64,000 bases of DNA from Tritrichomonas musculus. Lineage: Eukaryota > Parabasalia > Tritrichomonadida > Tritrichomonadidae. The notes beneath the pieces were generated by a model that did no database searches, had not been told where the DNA came from, and was given only the letters and a program-made list of their open reading frames with translations. Positions 37,990 to 48,912 of this stretch are shown here, one piece after another. Both the position numbers and the translations under genes were made by a program. The stretch lies in the NCBI GenBank assembly GCA_039105265.1, contig JAPFFF010000031.1, forward strand, positions 992,001-1,056,000. The letters are read 5' to 3'. Numbering within the stretch: position 1 is the stretch's first letter; each line of letters opens with the position of its first letter.

Positions 37990-38842
37990 TAATCCTTTCA
38001 ATTTACCTAAAGAGACCGTTTAATGAATTCAATACTCTATATAGGTGAACGTTTATTTTTTTTCATTTTTTTATAATGGGGCTACCATTTACGATGATTT
38101 TATAATTACGCTTTAGGATCAATATATATCTCTGAGGATACCTTTAAGAATTGTTGTACAAAACTACGGCCGATTTCAAGATACCAAAATTTCACAATTT
38201 TCAATAATTTCAGTAACCCTTTATCAATTTATCGTGTAACTTCCACAATATATTAAGAATTGGAAATGTAACATATATGCATACTTTTGATTATTTTCGT
38301 CATAAAATCTGAATTTCTTCCTCAAATATAATTCAAGAGAAAACAAAATTTTATCCCAATTTCAATAAATTAAGTTTTTTATAGCATATAAAATGCGACA
38401 TCAGAAGTAATAATGGAAAATTGCAAAATAGATTTTAATGTATATGCAATAAATTCGATTTTACCAACTATTTACTTGTTGTTTTCAACTTATACTCACA
38501 AATAATGTTTTATACATTAATGCGATATTCTTTATATATATAATAAAATACTGTTGATTTTTAAGAATCTACATTAAATATTATATTTTCCACTTTTTAA
38601 AACTACGCATTATAAACGATTATATATGCAAAATGCATGATTACCAATCGATTTGCATGAGAAATGTATTACATAAGCAATAATTAAAATACTTGATTAC
38701 CAATCGATTATCATATTGAAATTAAAATCTATGATTATTTAATGTAACAGATGAGATATAATTAAGTATAATATATTTTTATTAACTAAGCTGTATAAAA
38801 TAATTAATAATGAATAAATATTTGGTAAAATCGAACTTACGG

Positions 38843-41800
38843 TGTGGAGATAAGAATGAGTCTGGAGGTGAGAATGAGGTTGGAGATAAGAATGAGGCTG
38901 GAGGTGAGAATGAGGCTGGAGGTGAGTATGAGGCTGGAGGTGAGTATGAGGCTGGAGATAAGAATGAGGTTGGAGGTGAGAATGAGGCTGGAGGTGAGTA
39001 TGAGGCTGGAGGTGAGTATGAGGCTGGAGGTGAGTATGAGGCTGGAGATAAGAATGAGAATGAGGCTGGAGGTGAGTATGAGGCTGGAGGTGAGTATGAG
39101 GCTGAGTATGAGGCTGGAGGTTGGAGGTGAGAATGAGGCTGGAGGTGAGAATGAGGTTGGAGATAAGAATGAGGTTGGAGGTGAGAATGAGGTTGGAGAT
39201 AAGAATGAGGTTGGAGGTGAGAATGAGGCTGGAGGTGAGTATGAGGCTGGAGGTGAGTATGAGGCTGGAGGTGAGTATGAGGCTGGAGGTGAGAATGAGG
39301 CTGGAGGTGAGTATGAGGCTGGAGGTGAGTATGAGGCTGGAGGTGAGTATGAGGCTGGAGGTGAGAATGAGGCTGGAGGTGAGTATGAGGCTGGAGGTGA
39401 GAATGAGGTTGGAGGTGAGAATGAGGCTGGAGGTGAGAATGAGGCTGGAGGTGAGAATGAGGCTGGAGGTGAGAATGAGGCTGGAGGTGAGTATGAGGCT
39501 GGAGGTGAGAATGAGGCTGGAGGTGAGAATGAGGCTGGAGTTGAGAATGAGGCTGGAGGTGAGTATGAGGCTGGAGGTGAGAATGAGGCTGGAGGTGAGA
39601 ATGAGGCTGGAGGTGAGTATGAGGCTGGAGGTGAGTATGAGGCTGGAGGTGAGAATGAGGCTGGAGGTGAGAATGAGGCTGGAGGTGAGTATGAGGCTGG
39701 AGATAAGAATGAGGTTGGAGGTGAGAATGAGGCTGGAGGTGAGTATGAGGCTGGAGGTGAGTATGAGGCTGGAGGTGAGTATGAGGCTGGAGATAAGAAT
39801 GAGGTTGGAGGTGAGAATGAGGCTGGAGGTGAGTATGAGGCTGGAGGTGAGTATGAGGCTGGAGATAAGAATGAGGTTGGAGGTGAGAATGAGGTTGGAG
39901 GTGAGTATGAGGTTGGAGGTGAGTATGAGGCTGGAGATAAGAATGAGGTTGGAGGTGAGAATGAGGCTGGAGGTGAGTATGAGGCTGGAGGTGAGTATGA
40001 GGCTGGAGGTGAGTATGAGGCTGGAGATAAGAATGAGGTTGGAGGTGAGAATGAGGCTGGAGGTGAGAATGAGGTTGGAGATAAGAATGAGGTTGGAGGT
40101 GAGAATGAGGTTGGAGATAAGAATGAGGTTGGAGGTGAGAATGAGGCTGGAGGTGAGAATGAGGCTGGAGGTGAGAATGAGGTTGGAGATAAGAATGAGG
40201 TTGGAGGTGAGAATGAGGTTGGAGATAAGAATGAGTCTGGAGGTGAGTATGAGGCTGGAGGTGAGTATGAGGCTGGAGGTGAGTATGAGGCTGGAGGTGA
40301 GAATGAGGCTGGAGGTGAGTATGAGGCTGGAGGTGAGAATGAGGCTGGAGGTGAGTATGAGGCTGGAGGTGAGTATGAGGCTGGAGGTGAGTATGAGGCT
40401 GGAGGTGAGTATGAGGCTGGAGGTGAGAATGAGGCTGGAGGTGAGTATGAGGCTGGAGGTGAGAATGAGGCTGGAGGTGAGAATGAGGCTGGAGGTGAGA
40501 ATGAGGCTGGAGGTGAGTATGAGGCTGGAGGTGAGTATGAGGCTGGAGGTGAGTATGAGGCTGGAGGTGAGAATGAGGCTGGAGGTGAGAATGAGGCTGG
40601 AGGTGAGAATGAGGTTGGAGATAAGAATGAGGTTGGAGGTGAGAATGAGGTTGGAGATAAGAATGAGGTTGGAGGTGAGAATGAGGCTGGAGGTGAGTAT
40701 GAGGCTGGAGATAAGAATGAGGTTGGAGGTGAGAATGAGGTTGGAGGTGAGTATGAGGTTGGAGGTGAGTATGAGGCTGGAGATAAGAATGAGGTTGGAG
40801 GTGAGAATGAGGCTGGAGGTGAGTATGAGGCTGGAGGTGAGTATGAGGCTGGAGGTGAGTATGAGGCTGGAGATAAGAATGAGGTTGGAGGTGAGAATGA
40901 GGCTGGAGGTGAGAATGAGGTTGGAGATAAGAATGAGGTTGGAGGTGAGAATGAGGTTGGAGATAAGAATGAGGTTGGAGGTGAGAATGAGGCTGGAGGT
41001 GAGAATGAGGCTGGAGGTGAGAATGAGGTTGGAGATAAGAATGAGGTTGGAGGTGAGAATGAGGTTGGAGATAAGAATGAGTCTGGAGGTGAGTATGAGG
41101 CTGGAGGTGAGTATGAGGCTGGAGGTGAGTATGAGGCTGGAGGTGAGAATGAGGCTGGAGGTGAGTATGAGGCTGGAGGTGAGAATGAGGCTGGAGGTGA
41201 GTATGAGGCTGGAGGTGAGTATGAGGCTGGAGGTGAGTATGAGGCTGGAGGTGAGTATGAGGCTGGAGGTGAGAATGAGGCTGGAGGTGAGTATGAGGCT
41301 GGAGGTGAGAATGAGGCTGGAGGTGAGAATGAGGCTGGAGGTGAGAATGAGGCTGGAGGTGAGTATGAGGCTGGAGGTGAGTATGAGGCTGGAGGTGAGT
41401 ATGAGGCTGGAGGTGAGAATGAGGCTGGAGGTGAGAATGAGGCTGGAGGTGAGAATGAGGTTGGAGATAAGAATGAGGTTGGAGGTGAGAATGAGGTTGG
41501 AGATAAGAATGAGGTTGGAGGTGAGAATGAGGCTGGAGGTGAGTATGAGGCTGGAGGTGAGTATGAGGCTGGAGGTGAGTATGAGGCTGGAGGTGAGAAT
41601 GAGGCTGGAGGTGAGTATGAGGCTGGAGGTGAGTATGAGGCTGGAGGTGAGTATGAGGCTGGAGGTGAGAATGAGGCTGGAGGTGAGTATGAGGCTGGAG
41701 GTGAGAATGAGGTTGGAGGTGAGAATGAGGCTGGAGGTGAGAATGAGGCTGGAGGTGAGAATGAGGCTGGAGGTGAGAATGAGGCTGGAGGTGAGTATGA

Positions 41801-44675
41801 GGCTGGAGGTGAGAATGAGGCTGGAGGTGAGAATGAGGCTGGAGGTGAGTATGAGGCTGGAGGTGAGAATGAGGCTGGAGGTGAGAATGAGGCTGGAGTT
41901 GAGAATGAGGCTGGAGGTGAGTATGAGGCTGGAGGTGAGAATGAGGCTGGAGGTGAGAATGAGGCTGGAGGTGAGTATGAGGCTGGAGATAAGAATGAGG
42001 TTGGAGGTGAGAATGAGGCTGGAGGTGAGTATGAGGCTGGAGGTGAGTATGAGGCTGGAGGTGAGTATGAGGCTGGAGATAAGAATGAGGCTGGAGGTGA
42101 GAATGAGGCTGGAGGTGAGAATGAGGCTGGAGTTGAGAATGAGGCTGGAGGTGAGTATGAGGCTGGAGGTGAGTATGAGGCTGGAGGTGAGAATGAGGCT
42201 GGAGGTGAGTATGAGGCTGGAGATAAGAATGAGGTTGGAGGTGAGAATGAGGCTGGAGGTGAGTATGAGGCTGGAGGTGAGTATGAGGCTGGAGGTGAGT
42301 ATGAGGCTGGAGATAAGAATGAGGTTGGAGGTGAGAATGAGGCTGGAGGTGAGTATGAGGCTGGAGGTGAGTATGAGGCTGGAGATAAGAATGAGGTTGG
42401 AGGTGAGAATGAGGTTGGAGGTGAGTATGAGGTTGGAGGTGAGTATGAGGCTGGAGATAAGAATGAGGTTGGAGGTGAGAATGAGGCTGGAGGTGAGTAT
42501 GAGGCTGGAGGTGAGTATGAGGCTGGAGGTGAGTATGAGGCTGGAGATAAGAATGAGGTTGGAGGTGAGAATGAGGCTGGAGGTGAGAATGAGGTTGGAG
42601 ATAAGAATGAGGTTGGAGGTGAGAATGAGGTTGGAGATAAGAATGAGGTTGGAGGTGAGAATGAGGCTGGAGGTGAGAATGAGGCTGGAGGTGAGAATGA
42701 GGTTGGAGATAAGAATGAGGTTGGAGGTGAGAATGAGGTTGGAGATAAGAATGAGTCTGGAGGTGAGTATGAGGCTGGAGGTGAGTATGAGGCTGGAGGT
42801 GAGTATGAGGCTGGAGGTGAGAATGAGGCTGGAGGTGAGTATGAGGCTGGAGGTGAGAATGAGGCTGGAGGTGAGTATGAGGCTGGAGGTGAGTATGAGG
42901 CTGGAGGTGAGTATGAGGCTGGAGGTGAGTATGAGGCTGGAGGTGAGAATGAGGCTGGAGGTGAGTATGAGGCTGGAGGTGAGAATGAGGCTGGAGGTGA
43001 GAATGAGGCTGGAGGTGAGAATGAGGCTGGAGGTGAGTATGAGGCTGGAGGTGAGTATGAGGCTGGAGGTGAGTATGAGGCTGGAGGTGAGAATGAGGCT
43101 GGAGGTGAGAATGAGGCTGGAGGTGAGAATGAGGTTGGAGATAAGAATGAGGTTGGAGGTGAGAATGAGGTTGGAGATAAGAATGAGGTTGGAGGTGAGA
43201 ATGAGGCTGGAGGTGAGTATGAGGCTGGAGATAAGAATGAGGTTGGAGGTGAGAATGAGGTTGGAGGTGAGTATGAGGTTGGAGGTGAGTATGAGGCTGG
43301 AGATAAGAATGAGGTTGGAGGTGAGAATGAGGCTGGAGGTGAGTATGAGGCTGGAGGTGAGTATGAGGCTGGAGGTGAGTATGAGGCTGGAGATAAGAAT
43401 GAGGTTGGAGGTGAGAATGAGGCTGGAGGTGAGAATGAGGTTGGAGATAAGAATGAGGTTGGAGGTGAGAATGAGGTTGGAGATAAGAATGAGGTTGGAG
43501 GTGAGAATGAGGCTGGAGGTGAGAATGAGGCTGGAGGTGAGAATGAGGTTGGAGATAAGAATGAGGTTGGAGGTGAGAATGAGGTTGGAGATAAGAATGA
43601 GTCTGGAGGTGAGTATGAGGCTGGAGGTGAGTATGAGGCTGGAGGTGAGTATGAGGCTGGAGGTGAGAATGAGGCTGGAGGTGAGTATGAGGCTGGAGGT
43701 GAGAATGAGGCTGGAGGTGAGTATGAGGCTGGAGGTGAGTATGAGGCTGGAGGTGAGTATGAGGCTGGAGGTGAGTATGAGGCTGGAGGTGAGAATGAGG
43801 CTGGAGGTGAGTATGAGGCTGGAGGTGAGAATGAGGCTGGAGGTGAGAATGAGGCTGGAGGTGAGAATGAGGCTGGAGGTGAGTATGAGGCTGGAGGTGA
43901 GTATGAGGCTGGAGGTGAGTATGAGGCTGGAGGTGAGAATGAGGCTGGAGGTGAGAATGAGGCTGGAGGTGAGAATGAGGTTGGAGATAAGAATGAGGTT
44001 GGAGGTGAGAATGAGGTTGGAGATAAGAATGAGGTTGGAGGTGAGAATGAGGCTGGAGGTGAGTATGAGGCTGGAGGTGAGTATGAGGCTGGAGGTGAGT
44101 ATGAGGCTGGAGGTGAGAATGAGGCTGGAGGTGAGTATGAGGCTGGAGGTGAGTATGAGGCTGGAGTTGAGAATGAGGCTGGAGGTGAGAATGAGGCTGG
44201 AGGTGAGTATGAGGCTGGAGGTGAGAATGAGGTTGGAGGTGAGAATGAGGCTGGAGGTGAGAATGAGGCTGGAGGTGAGAATGAGGCTGGAGGTGAGTAT
44301 GAGGCTGGAGGTGAGAATGAGGCTGGAGGTGAGAATGAGGCTGGAGGTGAGTATGAGGCTGGAGGTGAGAATGAGGCTGGAGGTGAGAATGAGGCTGGAG
44401 TTGAGAATGAGGCTGGAGGTGAGTATGAGGCTGGAGGTGAGAATGAGGCTGGAGGTGAGAATGAGGCTGGAGGTGAGTATGAGGCTGGAGGTGAGAATGA
44501 GGCTGGAGGTGAGAATGAGGCTGGAGGTGAGAATGAGGCTGGAGGTGAGTATGAGGCTGGAGGTGAGTATGAGGCTGGAGTTGAGAATGAGGCTGGAGGT
44601 GAGTATGAGGCTGGAGGTGAGAATGAGGCTGGAGGTGAGAATGAGGTTGGAGGTGAGAATGAGGTTGGAGATAAA
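38843..44675 (+). repeat. 18-bp G-rich tandem array with higher-order structure
   Basis: About 320 copies of GAGGCTGGAGGTGAGAAT. Variation is almost confined to three two-state sites per unit: gct/gtt, ggtgag/gataag and aat/tat; rare units carry gttgag or gagtct. Combinations repeat as higher-order blocks. The marker ATGAGTCTGG recurs at 40231, 41077, 42751 and 43597 (steps 846, 1674, 846 bp), and about 39661-41640 is repeated at 42181-44160 without difference by eye (2,520-bp period). Two plus-strand frames (EAGGEN and RLEVRM) and all three minus frames are largely stop-free; only the third plus frame contains TGA. An ATG frame at 38810-39130 (leader MNKYLVKSNLRCG, then EAGGEY units) is cut by an irregular unit near 39115-39125, after which the EAGGEN frame continues for about 1,850 codons in another phase. 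The longer frames lack a proper ATG. I treat it as a satellite, not a proven gene. Confidence 0.92.
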
Positions 44676-44696
44676 AGGATGGTGTATTAATTAATG

Positions 44697-44915
44697 TTAG
44701 AGTTTTAAATGAGACTGATGTATTAACTTAGACTGGATTTTGACTTTAGGCTGGAGTTCTAATTGAGACTGGAGTTTGAAATTAGGCTGGAGTTTGAAAT
44801 TAGGCTGGAGTTTTAATTGGTACTGGAGTTTGAATTTTGGCCGGCGTTCTAATTGAGACTGGAGTCTTAATTGAGGATGAGGTTAGAGATGAGGATGAGG
44901 TTTTAATGAGATTTT
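44697..44915 (+). repeat. Degenerate zone derived from the G-rich array
   Basis: About eight loose repeats of 25-30 bp built on GGCTGGAGTTTGAAATTA / GACTGGAGTTCTAATTGA, diverging into ordinary sequence. They look like an eroded edge of the 18-bp array or a separate related minisatellite. Confidence 0.7.
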
Positions 44916-45224
44916 GCTGATGAATCCTCATTATTTCTGAATCTTTGCTTTTTATAATTTTATGTTACTTCTTAAGAAAATTTGTTTATTATGAAATTTG
45001 TGACACGATTTCTATAAGATTTGATCTCTATTTGGCCGATTGTTCGGATATTTATAATTGAATGGAAAGAAGAAGGAAAAAAAAACCTTAAAAAAAACAC
45101 ATCATTCTTTGATTTGCTTGAATCTAAACGAAAGTTTTGAGGAATCAATAAGAGCAAGCAATAATATAGCAATCGTTGAAATAAATTTCATGATTTCAAA
45201 TTTTACAATTTTAATTGTACAGTC
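44916..45224. other. Spacer between the two arrays
   Basis: About 300 bp of AT-rich sequence within the transposon. No credible gene. Confidence 0.5.
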
Positions 45225-47236
45225 AAGTTTCACAAATCAATTATTTGATTATCAAATAACAAATAAGAGTAACAATTACTATCATACAATCACTTCTTGC
45301 AGCTAGTGTTCTCTTACAATATTATTGTTGAATGCTGATTGTTCATTCAAGCTTCACAAATCAATTATTTGATTATCAAATAACAAATAAGAGTAACAAT
45401 TACTATCATACAGTCACTTCTTGCAGCTAGTATTCTCTTACAATATTATTGTTGAATGCTGATTGTTCATTCAAGCTTCACAAATCAATTATTTGATTAT
45501 CAAATAACAAATAAGAGTAACAATTACTATCATACAGTCACTTCTTGCAGCTAGTATTCTCTTACAATATTATTGTTGAATGCTGATTGTTCATTCAAGC
45601 TTCACAAATCAATTATTTGATTATCAAATAACAAATAAGAGTAACAATTACTATCATACAGTCACTTCTTGCAGCTAGTATTCTCTTACAATATTATTGT
45701 TGAATGCTGATTGTTCATTCAAGCTTCACAAATCAATTATTTGATTATCAAATAACAAATAAGAGTAACAATTACTATCATACAGTCACTTCTTGCAGCT
45801 AGTATTCTCTTACAATATTATTGTTGAATGCTGATTGTTCATTCAAGCTTCACAAATTTATTAATTAACAAAATAACAAATAAGAGTAACAATTACTATC
45901 ATACAGTCACTTCTTGCAGCTAGTATTCTCTTACAATATTATTGTTGAATGCTGATTGTTCATTCAAGCTTCACAAATCAATTATTTGATTATCAAATAA
46001 CAAATAAGAGTAACAATTACTATCATACAGTCACTTCTTGCAGCTAGTATTCTCTTACAATATTATTGTTGAATGCTGATTGTTCATTCAAGCTTCACAA
46101 ATCAATTATTTGATTATCAAATAACAAATAAGAGTAACAATTACTATCATACAGTCACTTCTTGCAGCTAGTATTCTCTTACAATATTATTGTTGAATGC
46201 TGATTGTTCATTCAAGCTTCACAAATCAATTATTTGATTATCAAATAACAAATAAGAGTAACAATTACTATCATACAGTCACTTCTTGCAGCTAGTATTC
46301 TCTTACAATATTATTGTTGAATGCTGATTGTTCATTCAAGCTTCACAAATTTATTAATTAACAAAATAACAAATAAGAGTAACAATTACTATCATACAGT
46401 CACTTCTTGCAGCTAGTATTCTCTTACAATATTATTGTTGAATGCTGATTGTTCATTCAAGCTTCACAAATCAATTATTTGATTATCAAATAACAAATAA
46501 GAGTAACAATTACTATCATACAGTCACTTCTTGCAGCTAGTATTCTCTTACAATATTATTGTTGAATGCTGATTGTTCATTCAAGCTTCACAAATCAATT
46601 ATTTGATTATCAAATAACAAATAAGAGTAACAATTACTATCATACAGTCACTTCTTGCAGCTAGTATTCTCTTACAATATTATTGTTGAATGCTGATTGT
46701 TCATTCAAGCTTCACAAATCAATTATTTGATTATCAAATAACAAATAAGAGTAACAATTACTATCATACAGTCACTTCTTGCAGCTAGTATTCTCTTACA
46801 ATATTATTGTTGAATGCTGATTGTTCATTCAAGCTTCACAAATCAATTATTTGATTATCAAATAACAAATAAGAGTAACAATTACTATCATACAGTCACT
46901 TCTTGCAGCTAGTATTCTCTTACAATATTATTGTTGAATGCTGATTGTTCATTCAAGCTTCACAAATTTATTAATTAACAAAATAACAAATAAGAGTAAC
47001 AATTACTATCATACAGTCACTTCTTGCAGCTAGTATTCTCTTACAATATTATTGTTGAATGCTGATTGTTCATTCAAGCTTCACAAATCAATTATTTGAT
47101 TATCAAATAACAAATAAGAGTAACAATTACTATCATACAGTCACTTCTTGCAGCTAGTATTCTCTTACAATATTATTGTTGAATGCTGATTGTTCATTCA
47201 AGCTTCATAAATTTATTAATTAACAAAATAACAAAT
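45225..47236 (+). repeat. 124-bp satellite array, 16 full copies plus one partial
   Basis: Units start AAGCTTCACAAATC (the first is a slight variant), repeat every 124 bp and are nearly identical. Copies starting 45845, 46338, 46955 and 47200 have a replaced segment (ATTTATTAATTAACAAAA instead of ATCAATTATTTGATTATC) and are 121 bp long. The usual form contains a perfect hairpin TTATTTGAT-T-ATCAAATAA, which the variant lacks. The final, partial unit runs directly into the last codons of the transposase gene (stop at 47238), so its 3' untranslated region is satellite. There are no interspersed unique spacers, so it is not a CRISPR array. Confidence 0.95.
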
Positions 47237-47237
47237 C

Positions 47238-48773
47238 TTAAATCGTTAACTTGAATGTTGGATTTACAATGTCATAATCTTTTTGCAGTATTTTAAATGC
47301 ATGCAATCTCCTGATTGAATCATTTATTTGAGAATCCAAAAGTTCATTTTCTTTGATCAAAGCATGCATCTCTATGTATTCTTTGATTTGGGTTACAGAT
47401 CTAGAATCATTGTGATCAAATGATTCAATAATGTAATCCATAAATGGTTTTCCATCATCATCTTTAAAACCATTCTGTTTGATTTCTTCAAGGATCATTA
47501 TTTTTCTTTCTCTTGGCATAGCTCTTGAATATTTACATGTATGAATACATGCACAATCATCTTGTCCATATCCATCCCATTTTTCCCCAAGGATAAGATA
47601 ATCAAATGACTCTTGTACAACAGATGTCTCTAATTTTTCCCATGAACGAACCATCCAATTAACTGCATCTAATTTTGAAAGCACTTTTCCTTCTCTCAGA
47701 CATTGGCCGACAAAATGTCTGATATAAGCCTTTATAATAGCAAAAATCTTTGCATCTAAAGGCTGGAATTTATCTGTAAACCCAGCCGGAATAAAATGAA
47801 GCTTTATTCCAAGTTGTTCTGCTGCTTCTTTGATTTCTTCGTTATTATGCGCTTTGTAAAGGTCCAGAATGACATGAATTTCACCTTCTCCTTCAAAATG
47901 GGATCTAATATGATTAAGAAATTGATAAAACGTATTTGTATTTGTCCATCCATTTTCGGAATAAGCTCTTAGATGGTGGCCAACATCTCCTATTTGTGTC
48001 TCTAATACCTGTTCAGTTTGACCTTTTGCAATAAATTGAATTGGAAATTTGAAACCATCAGCAGCTATTGCGCAGACTGCTGTTATGCGTTGCTTTTCGT
48101 TAAACTGAACAGGTATAGAAACATCATCAACTCCTTTGCTATGCCAAATCCGTAATTGTTTAGGTGAAACAAATATCGCAGTTTCGTCTACATTGACTAT
48201 TCTAGCATTGGCACAAGTATCAAATAGCTTTTTCATTTCCTCAATAAAGGAATCAATAAAATTATAATTTGTATTATTTATAGATGGCCTTCTCTTCAAA
48301 TGACATAGCTTTGAAACAAAGCTATGTCTCTTCTTGAATTCATAAATGTAACCATTAGAGACATTATACTCAAAATCGAAATTTTCATCATTATAGTGTT
48401 TGTCAAGGAAAGCATTTGTAAGTATTTCGATACCATCTTCGTCAGTGAAACAAGAACCTTTTAATATTTTTTCTGACCATATAAAAAGCGCTATACTATC
48501 TTCTTCTTCTTCCGTAAAAATTCTAGAATTTGGTCTTACTTTAACACCTAAAGGATTGAAACTTGGATTATATTTTAAAGTTTTTCGCCAATTATACAAT
48601 GTTCTTCTTTTAAATCCTGTTTTTTCAACGATAATATCTACATCTCCAGGAGCATCATCTTTTAATATTTGAATTACTTTTGCTACTGTTTCAGGATATT
48701 TTTTATAATTTATGTATGGTCCACGTTTAATGCACATCGGTAGAGAATTAATTAATAACCTATTGGAAAGCAT
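47238..48773 (-). CDS. pogo/Tigger-family transposase (DDE_1)
   Basis: A 511-residue intact transposase that would bind the terminal repeats and cut and paste at TA. An N-terminal helix-turn-helix lies at about residues 25-70 (KVIQILKDDAPGDVDIIVEK, RRTLYNWRKTL). A CENP-B-like second DNA-binding region follows (EEEEDSIALFIWSEKILKGS). The DDE core is VNVDETAIF near 195, VILDLYKAHN near 304 and PAGFTDKFQPLDAKIF near 338: first, second and third acidic residues, the last two about 35 apart. QPLDxxxF and LDxxxAHN are hallmarks of the pogo branch. A cysteine/histidine group (CACIHTCKYSR, near residue 415) might bind zinc. The start is ATG 48773, 102 bp inside the right terminal repeat; ATG at codon 13 is an alternative. 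Unlike host genes, its stop is TAAG. Confidence 0.93.
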   Translation of the reverse strand: MLSNRLLINSLPMCIKRGPYINYKKYPETVAKVIQILKDDAPGDVDIIVEKTGFKRRTLYNWRKTLKYNPSFNPLGVKVRPNSRIFTEEEEDSIALFIWSEKILKGSCFTDEDGIEILTNAFLDKHYNDENFDFEYNVSNGYIYEFKKRHSFVSKLCHLKRRPSINNTNYNFIDSFIEEMKKLFDTCANARIVNVDETAIFVSPKQLRIWHSKGVDDVSIPVQFNEKQRITAVCAIAADGFKFPIQFIAKGQTEQVLETQIGDVGHHLRAYSENGWTNTNTFYQFLNHIRSHFEGEGEIHVILDLYKAHNNEEIKEAAEQLGIKLHFIPAGFTDKFQPLDAKIFAIIKAYIRHFVGQCLREGKVLSKLDAVNWMVRSWEKLETSVVQESFDYLILGEKWDGYGQDDCACIHTCKYSRAMPRERKIMILEEIKQNGFKDDDGKPFMDYIIESFDHNDSRSVTQIKEYIEMHALIKENELLDSQINDSIRRLHAFKILQKDYDIVNPTFKLTI

Positions 48774-48874
48774 TATTAATTAAATAACATAGACCAGGAC
48801 CAAATATAAATTTAATTATTTATATTAAACAATTTTTATTACAAAAAAAATATAGATTGAAAAAGTTTAATATC

Positions 48875-48910
48875 TCAAAAAGTTTTGTGCCAAATTAAGT
48901 GGGAAAAGGG
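48875..48910 (-). repeat. Right terminal inverted repeat (36 bp)
   Basis: Perfect inverted match to 37954-37989; TA immediately outside at 48911-48912. Confidence 0.95.
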
Positions 48911-48912
48911 TA

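Larger units (their letters stand above)
37954..48910 (-). mobile_element. pogo/Tigger-like DNA transposon carrying two satellite arrays
   Basis: A 10,957-bp element. The first 36 bp (37954-37989, starting CCCTTTTCCCACTTAATTTG) are repeated perfectly in inverted orientation at the last 36 bp (48875-48910), and both ends abut a TA dinucleotide (37952-37953 and 48911-48912), the target duplication of Tc1/mariner-pogo elements. The only recognisable gene is an intact pogo-type transposase (47238-48773) reading inward from the right end. The remaining length is about 0.85 kb of left subterminal sequence with two TGATTACCAATCGATT words (about 38640 and 38697), a 5.8-kb 18-bp array, a degenerate zone and a 2-kb 124-bp array. 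Perfect ends plus an intact transposase suggest a recent insertion. Typical pogo elements are 2-3 kb, so the satellite cargo is exceptional. Confidence 0.9.

Noticed and set aside
38844-44690. Giant proteins of about 1,900 residues in two frames
   Set aside because: Both long frames begin at GTG or TTG, not ATG; openness in five frames is a property of the 18-bp unit, and the only ATG-led frame stops after 106 codons.
45225-47236. CRISPR array
   Set aside because: Whole 124-bp units repeat head to tail with no unique spacers, in a eukaryotic transposon.
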